Shown here piece by piece: positions 22,546 through 32,267 of a DNA stretch of 64,000 nucleotides. Source of the stretch: Pieris napi (lineage: Eukaryota > Arthropoda > Insecta > Lepidoptera > Pieridae); assembly GCF_905475465.1 (NCBI RefSeq), contig NC_062236.1, positions 2,118,001-2,182,000 of the forward strand, read 5' to 3'. The number at the start of each line of letters is the position of its first letter. The stretch's first letter is position 1. The notes beneath the pieces are model-generated. The model worked only from the letters and a program-made list of their open reading frames with translations, was not told the DNA's origin and ran no database searches. A program made the position numbers and the translations under genes.

Positions 22546-24669
22546 TTTCAATCGACTTGCAATAAATATTTTTTGTGTAGACACGTTGACCCCATCTCAC
22601 ATCTCTAGGACAAGCACAAAAGCTGGCGCAGCCGCAGAGCAGACGGAAAATAATAAACGGCTATAATATAAGAGTCTTTCCTCCAACTTCGATTTTGTTC
22701 CCTTTGAAGAAAAGACTCTTAGATCGTGGGGTTCAAGTGCACAGGCGCTAATTTTAAGGATTTGAGTTCGCGGTCGTACCGGTGGCCCCAGAGCTGGACA
22801 CTAAAATAGGTAAATATGTTTGAAGTCGGTTTAATATTTCTAAATTATTTCCATTATCATCATGATAACATAACATTCATTAAAACATTAAATATTAGTT
22901 TATCATAAGATGTACTAATATTTAATTAGTGCGTCTCTAAAGGCTTTGTTATTCTAAAATTTATTTATTCATTTAAACATTTTATAAAAAATAGATGTTG
23001 TTTATTCACCTTGCATAGTCATTAGCAGTTGAGTGCTATGTTGGGTCGGAATGTCCGCGAGAATGTGGTGAGGGGATACACCGCCATATAGACCTTTGGG
23101 ATCCAAAAAGGGGCTTTTACTTTTATAAGCCAGGGTAGGTATTTGTTTCAGTGTATTTTTTTTTGTTATTATAATTGTGTTTTTGATTTTTTAAAGTAGA
23201 GGGTAGCACATATCACTTGCTCCGGGTAATGAAGTCGTAAAAGCAATAAAAAATTGTTTCAGGAAAAATAAAAGAAGCTATACTAGGTAAGTACATTACA
23301 TATACAAATATGTATATACTATATACATATATCAAATAAAAGCTTATTTATGTTCCTTTCGATGATTTAAACATTGTTGTTAATTAGATATTTAATGTAA
23401 ATGGTTAAAAAATAACTAAATGTACATTACAGTAATTTATCTAATTAGACTGAAGGGCAAACGCGTTTTACGATTGTTTCACTGTTGTTTCACAAGAAAC
23501 ATAATTACGGACGTCACAACACGGTAATTTTGACGAATGTCTAAAAGGTAATAATTTATTACCACTCATTTTGCGGAAATATTGTGACCTTGGTGAAACA
23601 TAGATTACAATCTAAACTAAATCTATCTATGGTTATTGATTTCTATTTCAAGAAAGTAAAATTAGGTAAACGAATATTTCTAACATTGTGCACAAAATAA
23701 TTTCCGTACAATAAAGACAGCCTCGTATTTTTTATTAATATAATGTTTTGTAAAAGTTCTTAAAAATCACAGTTATAGTTCACTCAAGGAAGTAAAAAAT
23801 GAGAAAACATCATAACAATCGTAATAGTGCTTTACGCGTTTTTCCCCGGGTTCCATTGTTCCAGAAAGTTGAGAATGAGAATCTTAAAATTGGATTGCCA
23901 AATCTTCACATATAAAACAAATTAGAGTTTGTTCGAACACTTATATTACTGGAAACGGCTGGACCAACTTTCATGGTTTTCGATTTTTTGCAATTGTCTC
24001 CTTCGCTCCTGCTATTCGAAAGCATAATAAAATTAAAGAAAAGAAAATTCCAATATGATAATATACATGGGTATCAAACATTTAATATTCATCCAGTCGA
24101 TACGGTACACTCTCCCGTCAAATTGAAGAACGTTATATTTAGTATGTTTAGTTATTAAGTTCACCTAATGTAATATTTTGTCCAGGTCCAGGTCCAGGTC
24201 CGGCAACACCTGGACAAGGGACGCCCAGAAGCGACACAGATGGCAAAATATGGAGGAGGTAACCGGGTACCCAACTAAAGAAACAATTACTTATTTAATA
24301 TACTATTTAATATATCAACTATAACACTTACAATAAATTAAGAAAACTCAATACTAACACAGCTAAAGTAATGTTATTTTAAGGTTGGCAATTTGAATTT
24401 GAATGTAACATTTTTGACTTGACAATTATTGACATAGATATTACTTATTAATTTCTTAATCTCTTCGTCGCTTGTGGTTTGTGACCTTATTTTATTCACA
24501 TATTTTGTCGAGTAAACTCTCATGTTGGCACCGTCTCGCGAGTCCCGCCCGCGTAACAAAAGCGTAGTTGTTGTTACAGTGACTGACGTATTTTAAAATT
24601 CTATTGTAGAAATCTGCCAGTTGCGATCTTAAGCAACATAATTACTTTTATATTGATTTGTTGCTCCAG
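22546..24669. other. Intergenic, only TE remnants
   Basis: At 24,176-24,290 a CCAGGT(3) micro-repeat is followed by codons for TWTRDAQKRHRWQNMEE, a remnant of the C-terminus of a LINE RT protein. At 22,622 TGGCGCAGCCGCAG resembles a retrotransposon primer-binding site, but no LTR was found. The rest holds nothing recognisable. Confidence 0.4.
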
Positions 24670-24872
24670 CCCTGCGATTCTGTAACTCACTTTTCGAACT
24701 CACACAGCGGTTTTCGCATCGGCGGTCGCTCTCAAATCAGTCGTGAAGCAGTCATTTTATGATTTGGCATTCTGAAAAGGTGGGAGCTTGTAGTTTATTG
24801 TTTATCAGAATGCCAAATCATAAAATGACTGCTTGACTGTGAGTTCGAAAAGTGAGTTACAGAGTCGCAGGG
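24670..24872. mobile_element. CTGTAACTCAC foldback MITE (copy 3)
   Basis: The terminal repeats CCCTGCGATTCTGTAACTCA / TGAGTTACAGAGTCGCAGGG extend inward through TTTTCGAACTCACA. The interior also folds (CATTTTATGATTTGGCATTC against GAATGCCAAATCATAAAATG), so nearly the whole 203 bp can form one hairpin. Confidence 0.88.
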
Positions 24873-24984
24873 CAGGTCTGGAGGCTCCAAATACTAGACA
24901 TTCTATTCAAAATGAGATGCATGACATGACGTGGGCGAGGTCTGACTTATAGGCGGTACGAAGTTAAACAGGTTAGCTCCTTAA

Positions 24985-25262
24985 ATCTCTATTATATAAA
25001 ATTCTCGTGTCACAATGTTCGTTCCCATACTCCTCCAAAACGGCTCGACCGATTATAATGAATTTTTTTATGCATATTCAGTAAGTCTGAAAATGTTTAT
25101 TTTTTTATGATACATACAAAAATACATACAACCCTTAATTTTCACCCGTCTACGATCAACCCCTATTTTTTATAATTGTAGATAGTTGTTTTTATTGAAC
25201 TAAAAAAATGTTTTCTAGAAATAATATAAACGGCAAAACAACGTTTGCCGGTTAGTATAATA
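24985..25262 (-). repeat. Inverted copy of the 10,199 repeat
   Basis: It begins ATATAAAATTCTCGTGTCAC and ends GCAAAACAACGTTTGCCGGT, the reverse of the 10,199-10,830 units, with a shorter body. Confidence 0.7.
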
Positions 25263-26561
25263 TAATATATTTATCGTTCCGTTTTGACACCATTTAAGGT
25301 TAAAAAGTACAAACGAGTCTAGAATTTTCTCCGTGAATACTTTCATCATCGATAAAAATTAAAGAACACCCTTAGAAAAAATCTATAATCTAAAAAATTA
25401 CCGGCAGACCCAGGGGCTACCTCCCTGGAGCCTGGAGTAAATCATGAAAAAATTTGGGTTTAAGTTCCACTACATTTGACTGTGTGAATGATAACTGAAG
25501 AACCTTTTCTAACGAAGAAAATAATAGTGCGGATTTTTAATTTAACTCAAATTTTATGGTTGTTTTTTTATGATTTTTGTTTAACACATTACTTTATTAT
25601 TCAATGTTATAATAATTTATTTAGTGATATAATTTATTTAATATTATCTGTATTTTAATTCTGCTGTACGCCCTTGACTTATGAACTGTAAGTAAATGTA
25701 AATTTAGAATTAATTTAACATCTTTTCTGTTGACGTGCATAAGTGAACTTGGTTACCTATATGAATAAGGTTATTTAGAGTTTGAATTATATAATTTTCC
25801 GTTTGGTGGTACCAGATTTGCACCTTAGTTAGACGCTCAAGTTGTCGATTTCCATCACTTGGCGTAAGCTAAGCCCAAGATAGACTTCTAAGTATGTCAG
25901 TAAGTTGGCTAAGAAGACCATTCTCGACACTGAAAGAAACCGCAGCCCAAGCGCATAAATGCGGAACGCGCTTATCAAATCCTCGTCATCTACAATGTGC
26001 CCAAGTGGGGTAGCAGGTGTCCATGCGTTCAAAAGAAGGAATGGTGATCCCTCCCTGCAAGTACTGGACCCGATTTCCCCTAGATATTACTAAAAGCGAA
26101 TGGCCCGGTATGTACAGAATACTTGCTGTGTCAAGTATCTTCACAATGGGCGGACATAGTGGCGGACCCAACCGCCGCAACGCAAGTCGGGAGGTGAATA
26201 AGTCTCTGCTGTTAGGTACCGCATTCTGTCTAAGGCGATTGTTGGTAGCGCCTTGGGTTTTAGTGGGTATGCACAATAGCGAGTCCCACATAACCCTCCC
26301 GTACTATAAAATAAAGCTTGACTTCTACTATGACGCCTGTATCTGACTCCTGTAACTGTATGTCAAAATCCATCAGTATATAAATTGTTGGCGTACTGGA
26401 GTCCGGAGTCGCTATGTAGACTGTAGAGTGTAGTGTAAAGTGTCGACATTAGGAGTGTTGGCACTTGGCAGTTGGCAAAAAGATAAATGACGGCTGTTCG
26501 ACGTATGACTTTAACGTATGACGTATGATTGTTTTGACGTATGACTTTAAAATTCAAATCT
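25263..26561. other. Unrecognised stretch upstream of the retrotransposon
   Basis: About 25,820-26,350 is richer in GC than its surroundings and open in several frames on both strands (minus 25,986-26,291 and plus 26,017-26,346). None has a motif I know. It may be part of an old TE. The last about 65 bp (26,496-26,560) hold repeated GACGTATGA elements. Before the retrotransposon inserted, this DNA abutted the 5' side of the C15orf61-like gene. Confidence 0.4.
26496..26552. promoter_or_regulatory. Cluster of ACGTATGA motifs, possible promoter of the downstream gene
   Basis: GACGTATGACTTTAA occurs twice (about 26,499 and 26,538), with two more ACGTATGA units between. The spacing is irregular. 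The cluster lies just outside the 5' target-site copy of the retrotransposon and would be about 200 bp upstream of the C15orf61-like start codon if the element were absent. TGACGTA resembles a CRE/ATF half-site; a role is inference. Confidence 0.3.
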
Positions 26562-26573
26562 AAAAACAACTTG
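26562..26573. repeat. 5' target-site duplication of the retrotransposon
   Basis: AAAAACAACTTG here is identical to 32,127-32,138 directly after the poly(A) tail. The As could partly belong to the tail, so the minimum certain duplication is CAACTTG preceded by As. Confidence 0.85.
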
Positions 26574-26755
26574 GAAAAAAACGCGGGAAACCTTCGAATT
26601 TGGCGGGCGCAGTTTTTGTTTGAATTTGTTGTAAAATAATATTTTTAATCAATTAGGTGATCAGAATAGTTCAAACTTGTATATATTTGTAGTTTGTATT
26701 ATTATTTATATTTTCTTCTACTTTCTTCGAGTTGGGGTAAGCTTTTCGGATTTTT

Positions 26756-28273
26756 ATGAACGAGCCTCCGGACCCGGGGGGCACGGCGCCCCCCGCGGTT
26801 GCATTTATCACGATTTCTAACGAATCCGGTATGGATTCTGACTGCTCTTTGGTTTCTAAAAGGAAGCTGAAGCGCAGCCATCTCCACAAAGTTTGTAAAC
26901 ATTGTAACAAAAAAAAACGAAAAAGTAGTACTGAAAGTAGTAAACACTCAGACTGTCAATGTAAAGATGTATTTCCTGAGAGCACTGTTAATTTGCCTGC
27001 TATTCCTTGCACTGATACTACTTCAATGCCTGTTCCTCCCACCAGCAATTCTCCTAAAACCCCCACACAAATTGGTAGGGCTAGTTATGATGCCAATGAC
27101 CATGGCCCGTTTGTGGTACATGTGCAGAAAATACAACGTGATGATAATGATAGTACAACTTTACACCCAGTTGTGTTTGGCAGATTTTTAAAAAATTATC
27201 TTTTTAAAAATATTGTAAATGGAAGCTTAAAACGTATTGGTAGAAATAAAATGACACTATCTTTTCATAATTACACAGACGCTAACAGCTTTATCACTTC
27301 AAACTGCTTACCTGCTAACAACATGAAGGCTTTTATCCCAACTTTTAATATTACAAGGATGGGTTTAGTTAAGGGAGTCCCAACCGAGTGGTCTCCTGAG
27401 GATATTATGGAGAACACTAACGTACCCATTGGGTGTGGAGAAATTCTGAAACTCAGGCGACTTAACTATAAAGTCATGGTAAACAACACACCTACATGGA
27501 AACCTTCGCAAACAGTTGTGTTTACATTTGATGGACAAGTTTTGCCTAAACGTGTATTTATGTGTTACAACTCTATGCCCGTTAATTTATATATATATCC
27601 GACTATTCAATGTTTTAATTGCTGCCGCTTTGGGCACACTAAGGTCCAATGCAGATCAAAGCCTAGGTGTTACAAGTGTGGTCAGGGCCACACTGGAAAT
27701 ACTTGTAATGTGGAGGAAGACCACGGCTCTTGCTGCTCATGCTCTGGGCTGCACTTTGCTTCAAGCAAAAAGTGCCCAGAGTATGTGAGACAAACCAACA
27801 TTAAACTATCAATGGCAGAGAATAGCCTGTCCTATGTTGAAGCATCAAAACTACATCCCCCCATATCTAAGTCATTTGCAGATATAGTATCCTCTATCCC
27901 AAATAAATCTCTTCCTGGTGGAAATACAGTTTTGCCTGGTTCACCAACTCCACGTACACTATCTTACAAAAAAACTTTTTTTACTAAACCTAGAACCCCT
28001 CCTCAACAAAGTAAAGGTTACGATCATGTTGCACATGAGTCTCTTGTAAGAGACTATAATATGCCAGAGCCATCTAATGGTTGTGCATATCCATCATCCT
28101 CTAATGTAAACTCACAGACAATAGCAGAGCTAATTACTACATTAATCAAATTACTTTCACAACCCAATTTATCTATACCGTCCCACGCTGCTAATTTAAT
28201 TCATACCTACACTCATATTAATAATGGCCAACATGGACAGGCTAGTTCAATGGAACTGCCGCAGTATAATTAA
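26756..28273 (+). CDS. Retrotransposon ORF1, gag-like RNA-binding protein (505 aa)
   Basis: Structural/nucleic-acid-binding protein that coats the element's RNA. The N-terminus (1-100) is low-complexity, with a lysine/arginine cluster around KKKKRK (about 51-57) and proline/serine/threonine-rich sequence. The middle (about 115-280) is the RRM-like gag region (VFGRFLKNYLFKN, KGVPTEWSPEDIMEN). Three zinc knuckles follow: CFNCCRFGHTKVQC (CX2CX4HX4C), CYKCGQGHTGNTC (CX2CX3HX4C) and CCSCSGLHFASSKKC, at about 286-340. The C-terminal about 160 residues are serine/proline-rich. The ATG is the first in the element. It overlaps ORF2 by 50 nt in another frame, so ORF2 must be reached by re-initiation or internal initiation. 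Confidence 0.88.
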   Translation: MNEPPDPGGTAPPAVAFITISNESGMDSDCSLVSKRKLKRSHLHKVCKHCNKKKRKSSTESSKHSDCQCKDVFPESTVNLPAIPCTDTTSMPVPPTSNSPKTPTQIGRASYDANDHGPFVVHVQKIQRDDNDSTTLHPVVFGRFLKNYLFKNIVNGSLKRIGRNKMTLSFHNYTDANSFITSNCLPANNMKAFIPTFNITRMGLVKGVPTEWSPEDIMENTNVPIGCGEILKLRRLNYKVMVNNTPTWKPSQTVVFTFDGQVLPKRVFMCYNSMPVNLYIYPTIQCFNCCRFGHTKVQCRSKPRCYKCGQGHTGNTCNVEEDHGSCCSCSGLHFASSKKCPEYVRQTNIKLSMAENSLSYVEASKLHPPISKSFADIVSSIPNKSLPGGNTVLPGSPTPRTLSYKKTFFTKPRTPPQQSKGYDHVAHESLVRDYNMPEPSNGCAYPSSSNVNSQTIAELITTLIKLLSQPNLSIPSHAANLIHTYTHINNGQHGQASSMELPQYN

Positions 28274-31200
28274 CAAAAAACATGAAATTATACATATTAT
28301 AAATACTTTTAATCCTTTTATTTTTTCTCTATCTGAAACCTGGTTAAAGCCAGATCATGTATTTAAAATCCCTGGTTATTTATGCTTAAGAGAAGACAGG
28401 GCTGATGGGTATGGTGGTGTATGCCTGCTCATCAGAAACTCTAGCACCTTTTCTTCCTTCCCTCTTCCTTCACATAGTGACAGCTTTTCTATTATTGCAG
28501 CTATTGTTGATGATATCTGTTTTGTCTCTATCTATGTCCCTCACCCCTCCTTGCAAATTTTGAATGAAATTAAAAACTTAATTTCAGTGCTTCCTCAGCC
28601 TTTCATGATTCTGGGTGATTTCAACTCTCATCACACATCTTGGGGTAGCTCGGTTTCTAATAGTTATGGGTATGCATTATTGGATATCTTAGACATGTAT
28701 AACCTGTGCATTTTAAACTCGGGTTCTCCTACTCGCCTCACAAAACCTGGTGAAGCAATTAGTGCCATTGACCTGTCCATTTGTACTCCCAATTTAGCAT
28801 CTTCTCTATCTTGGTCTACTTTGTGTTCATCTTACAATAGTGATCATTATCCAATAATCATTTCATTTCCCTGTAAAAAAAATAGTAACATGTTTATTCA
28901 TAACTCTCGCCTCAAACACAAAATCATTGACTCTAAATGGAGTCAATACACTTTATTAGTAGAAGAGAAAATTAATACTTGCTCAGAAATTAATGTCACA
29001 GATAGTAATTATTTCAAAACTGTTTTATTAGAATCAGCTGATAATGTTTTTCCAAAGAAAAAGCCGCGTAGTAATAAGTTGCCATCTCCACCATGGTGGG
29101 ATGAAGAGTGTACCACAAGTATTAAAAAACGCAAGGCAGCTGAGCATAATTATCGCAATGATATGTCTATGGAAAACTACGAGACCTTAATGACTGTGAT
29201 GAAAGAAGTTAAAAAGCTATTTAAAAAAAAGAAATCTGAGGGGTGGAGGAAATATTGTAGCACCTTATCACCTGGAACACATTCAACTGTCATTTGGCGA
29301 AATATCAAAAGATTTAGGTCAGCTGTCAATCCTTCTAACACGTCGTTACTTCCTATAGAGTTAGCTGATCAATTCCTTGATCGCTTGGCTCCTCCTTCTG
29401 CTCCACTTAGAGATTTTATCCACTCTTCTAAACAAAATAACTCTGATGCCGCCCCTTCCTCTCTAAATCTACCTTTCACGTTAGTGGAATTAAAAGGTGT
29501 ATTAAATTACGTCAGTGACAGTGCACCTGGGGAAGATGGGATCCCATATTCATTTCTGTCTCACCTTGGTGAAAATGGATTAAATTTCTTTTTAAATTTA
29601 ATAAATAAAGTTCTATTGACAAATGACATACCGCCATCTTGGCGAAGTCAAATAGTGCTGCCATTTTTAAAACCGTCTAAGGTACGATCTGATATTAAAT
29701 CATATCGTCCGATTGTCTTGTCATCGGTGATAACAAAAGTTGTTGAACATTTAATTAAAAATCGGCTTGAATGGTTTATAGAAAATAACGAATATCTGTC
29801 CCCAACTCAGTTTGGATTTCGAAAAGGTAAAAGTGTATGTGACAATTTAGGCATATTAGTTACGGACATTCGTAATGCTTTCACAGATAAAAAGTCAGTA
29901 GTCGCTGCTTTCTTGGATATTAATTCGGCTTATGATAACGTTTTGTTACATATTCTTAAAAGTAAATTAAATAAATTAAAGGTTCCTTATTTTTTAACTA
30001 ATTTCATTGTAAATCTTCTTTCGGAGAGGAAAATTATTTTAGATGTTGGCGGCCCTTATATGCCTAGTAGGCTGGTATGGAGGGGCTTGCCACAAGGGTC
30101 TGTTCTGAGCCCTTTATTGTACAATATTTATACATATGACCTAGAAGATTCAATTGGAGATTCAGTTAGTTTATTACAATATGCCGATGACTTAGTTATT
30201 TATGCCTCTGATATGTGTGTAAGTATCGCTGAACAACATGTTTCCTCCTCTTTATCTTTGCTAAAATCCTGGATGGATGCAAATGGCCTAGATCTGTCTC
30301 CCTCAAAAAGTTCCGTTGTACTTTTCACTAAATCCCGAACTCCTCCCTCACCTACTATAACATATGATCGTCATATATTACCCGTTTATAATCAAGTAAA
30401 GTTCTTAGGAGTTATACTTGATTCTAAACTAACAGGTCAACCACACTGCGAATTTGTAGTTGGTAAATGTGAGCGACACTTGAACATGCTAAGATGTCTC
30501 AGTGGAGTTTGGTGGGGTGCTCACCCAGCCACATTGAGGTTGGTGTATAATGCTGTTATTAGAAGTGTACTAGATTTTGGTACCTTTTTCTTAGATCCAG
30601 GTAATGTAGCTGGCTTTAGAAAACTAGACCTCATACAGTCTAGGGCTTTAAGGATTGTTTCTGGTGCCATGAAATCAAGCCCGGTTAATGCTCTGCAAAT
30701 AGAATGTTGTGACCCTCCATTAAACTTAAGACGTCAATATCTGTCAGATAGATTCATTTTTAGAATTGTCCAGTTCCATCATCCCCTCATCTCCAAACTG
30801 GAGTCTCTTTCTCTAAAATTACCCTCTTCACATAAACCTATACCTTGTCTATTAAAAAGCTTCCTGAAATTCAAACAATTACAAGCCCCAACTCATTCCT
30901 TTAATGTACTTCCTCTATTTAGCTCTTCTTATGATTCTCTTCTTCTTTCTCCAGAGATTTGCTTTTCTCTTGGCATTGAAAAATCTGATTTTAATGCCAA
31001 TGCAATTTTTAATTGCAATGTCAATAGCAAATGGCCTAACTGGCATCAAATGTACACAGATTCATCTAAACACTCCAATGGGTGTGTTGGTGTTGGAGTG
31101 TTTCACAAACAATACAACATAGTTCAGAAAATTAAATTACCTCCGGAATCATCGGTCTTTACCGGTGAATGTTTTGGACTACTAAAAGCTCTTGAATATG

Positions 31201-31910
31201 TGTTGTGTTTCAAACTCAAAAAAACCGTTATATTTACCGATTCCTTAAGTGCTTTACAGAGCTTAGCAAAATTTTCACTAAAACTTAACCCATTTTTTCA
31301 TGTAATATTTGAATGTAAGAGAAAGCTGTTGCACTGCCAATTACACAACTATTTAGTTTCATTCTGTTGGATACCTAGTCACTGTGGTATCTCTGGAAAT
31401 GTAAAAGCTGACAGTTTGGCTAACAGTGCTACTGAGACCGGTGACGTACACCCGTACAAGAATTTTGGCCATGATCTTGCTGCTTTGCCCGGCATATATC
31501 TCCACAAATCGTGGAATATGTGTTGGGAAGAGAAAGGCCGGATTAAGGGTCGTTTCTTGTATGCTATACAGTCTTCCGTTCCCAGGAAGCCATGGTTTGC
31601 CAAATTGTCGCTTGGTAAAACCACCACTTCTACTATAATCCGTATGCGTCTGGGACATAACAGCCTTCCAGTTCATTTGCACAAACTTGGTATCGTAACT
31701 AGTACCGCCTGTGAGTGTGGCGAGAGCTATTCTGACCTGAATCATGTTTTCTTTTCTTGTCCTAAATATGACCATTCTTCCTTATACACTTCTTTAGTAT
31801 CTCTCTCTGTTCCCCTTCCTACCAATATTTCTTTACTTCTTCGAGATTTAAATCCCCTTGTATATAGTATTATAAGTATATTTATTGTAAATAATAACAT
31901 TAAACTATAA
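28224..31910 (+). CDS. Retrotransposon ORF2, endonuclease-RT-RNase H polyprotein (1,228 aa)
   Basis: Makes the first-strand nick and copies the element RNA at the target. In order: APE endonuclease (1-220: QWNCRS, SETWL, LGDFNSHHTSWG, SDHYP); reverse transcriptase (about 430-720: SAPGEDGIP, SYRPIVLSS, FGFRKGKS, AAFLDINSAYDN with the first catalytic Asp, GLPQGSVLSPLLY, QYADDLVIY at about 651-659 with the Asp pair); RNase H (about 940-1,080: YTDSSKHSNG, FTGECFGLLKAL, FTDSLSAL, WIPSHCGISGNVKAD, giving the D-E-D-H-D set); and a C-terminal CECGESYSDLNHVFFSC zinc-like motif. No stop or frameshift. Length is normal for RNase H-bearing LINEs. The start ATG lies inside the end of ORF1. Confidence 0.92.
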   Translation: MANMDRLVQWNCRSIINKKHEIIHIINTFNPFIFSLSETWLKPDHVFKIPGYLCLREDRADGYGGVCLLIRNSSTFSSFPLPSHSDSFSIIAAIVDDICFVSIYVPHPSLQILNEIKNLISVLPQPFMILGDFNSHHTSWGSSVSNSYGYALLDILDMYNLCILNSGSPTRLTKPGEAISAIDLSICTPNLASSLSWSTLCSSYNSDHYPIIISFPCKKNSNMFIHNSRLKHKIIDSKWSQYTLLVEEKINTCSEINVTDSNYFKTVLLESADNVFPKKKPRSNKLPSPPWWDEECTTSIKKRKAAEHNYRNDMSMENYETLMTVMKEVKKLFKKKKSEGWRKYCSTLSPGTHSTVIWRNIKRFRSAVNPSNTSLLPIELADQFLDRLAPPSAPLRDFIHSSKQNNSDAAPSSLNLPFTLVELKGVLNYVSDSAPGEDGIPYSFLSHLGENGLNFFLNLINKVLLTNDIPPSWRSQIVLPFLKPSKVRSDIKSYRPIVLSSVITKVVEHLIKNRLEWFIENNEYLSPTQFGFRKGKSVCDNLGILVTDIRNAFTDKKSVVAAFLDINSAYDNVLLHILKSKLNKLKVPYFLTNFIVNLLSERKIILDVGGPYMPSRLVWRGLPQGSVLSPLLYNIYTYDLEDSIGDSVSLLQYADDLVIYASDMCVSIAEQHVSSSLSLLKSWMDANGLDLSPSKSSVVLFTKSRTPPSPTITYDRHILPVYNQVKFLGVILDSKLTGQPHCEFVVGKCERHLNMLRCLSGVWWGAHPATLRLVYNAVIRSVLDFGTFFLDPGNVAGFRKLDLIQSRALRIVSGAMKSSPVNALQIECCDPPLNLRRQYLSDRFIFRIVQFHHPLISKLESLSLKLPSSHKPIPCLLKSFLKFKQLQAPTHSFNVLPLFSSSYDSLLLSPEICFSLGIEKSDFNANAIFNCNVNSKWPNWHQMYTDSSKHSNGCVGVGVFHKQYNIVQKIKLPPESSVFTGECFGLLKALEYVLCFKLKKTVIFTDSLSALQSLAKFSLKLNPFFHVIFECKRKLLHCQLHNYLVSFCWIPSHCGISGNVKADSLANSATETGDVHPYKNFGHDLAALPGIYLHKSWNMCWEEKGRIKGRFLYAIQSSVPRKPWFAKLSLGKTTTSTIIRMRLGHNSLPVHLHKLGIVTSTACECGESYSDLNHVFFSCPKYDHSSLYTSLVSLSVPLPTNISLLLRDLNPLVYSIISIFIVNNNIKL

Positions 31911-32105
31911 TTTTGATTAATTTTTCCCCTTATGTAACTATTCTGATTTTGTTGTAAATTTAATGCGTTTTCAATCATCTATGTTATGTCGCGATTAGTT
32001 TCCTTCGTTTTTTATTATTCATAAACTGTAAATAATTAAAACAGCGAAAAATCTTATACCTACTTGACACTGGCTAATGCACAAACCGTGCCAGAGCCAT
32101 AAAGG

Positions 32106-32138
32106 AAAAAAAAAAAAAAAAAAAAAAAAAACAACTTG
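32106..32138. repeat. Poly(A) tail and 3' target-site duplication
   Basis: A run of about 26 As is followed by CAACTTG. The last 12 bases (32,127-32,138) repeat 26,562-26,573. Confidence 0.85.
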
Positions 32139-32267
32139 AAAATAAAGATGTTTTAAATAAAATATAAAAAGTCCACTTTAAAATATATTTTTTTTAATTC
32201 AGAATTGTTTGGGGCACTTATTTGCCTTTTCCCGACTAAATATGTTTTTGTAGAAGACGGTGAAGTC

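Larger units (their letters stand above)
26574..32126 (+). mobile_element. Full-length non-LTR retrotransposon (RNase H-bearing, I/Jockey-like)
   Basis: About 5.55 kb bounded by a 12-bp target-site duplication: 5' UTR of about 180 bp, ORF1 (gag-like), ORF2 (endonuclease-RT-RNase H), short 3' UTR and a poly(A) tail of about 20 As. Both ORFs are open over full length, and all catalytic motifs checked are present. This suggests a recent insertion and possible autonomy. The RNase H domain and the zinc knuckles point to the I superfamily (I/Nimb-like); plain Jockey elements usually lack RNase H. The orientation is the same as the adjacent host gene. Confidence 0.92.

Noticed and set aside
22622..22640. 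TGGCGCAGCCGCAG as a retrotransposon primer-binding site
   Set aside because: No LTR ending upstream and no gag/pol frame downstream; a chance match is likely.
31359..31978. Minus-strand ORFs within the end of the LINE ORF2
   Set aside because: Antisense shadows of the RNase H coding region.
32205..32267. Earlier start for the C15orf61-like protein
   Set aside because: The open frame begins with a TTG, not an ATG, and the extra residues do not resemble the family N-terminus.
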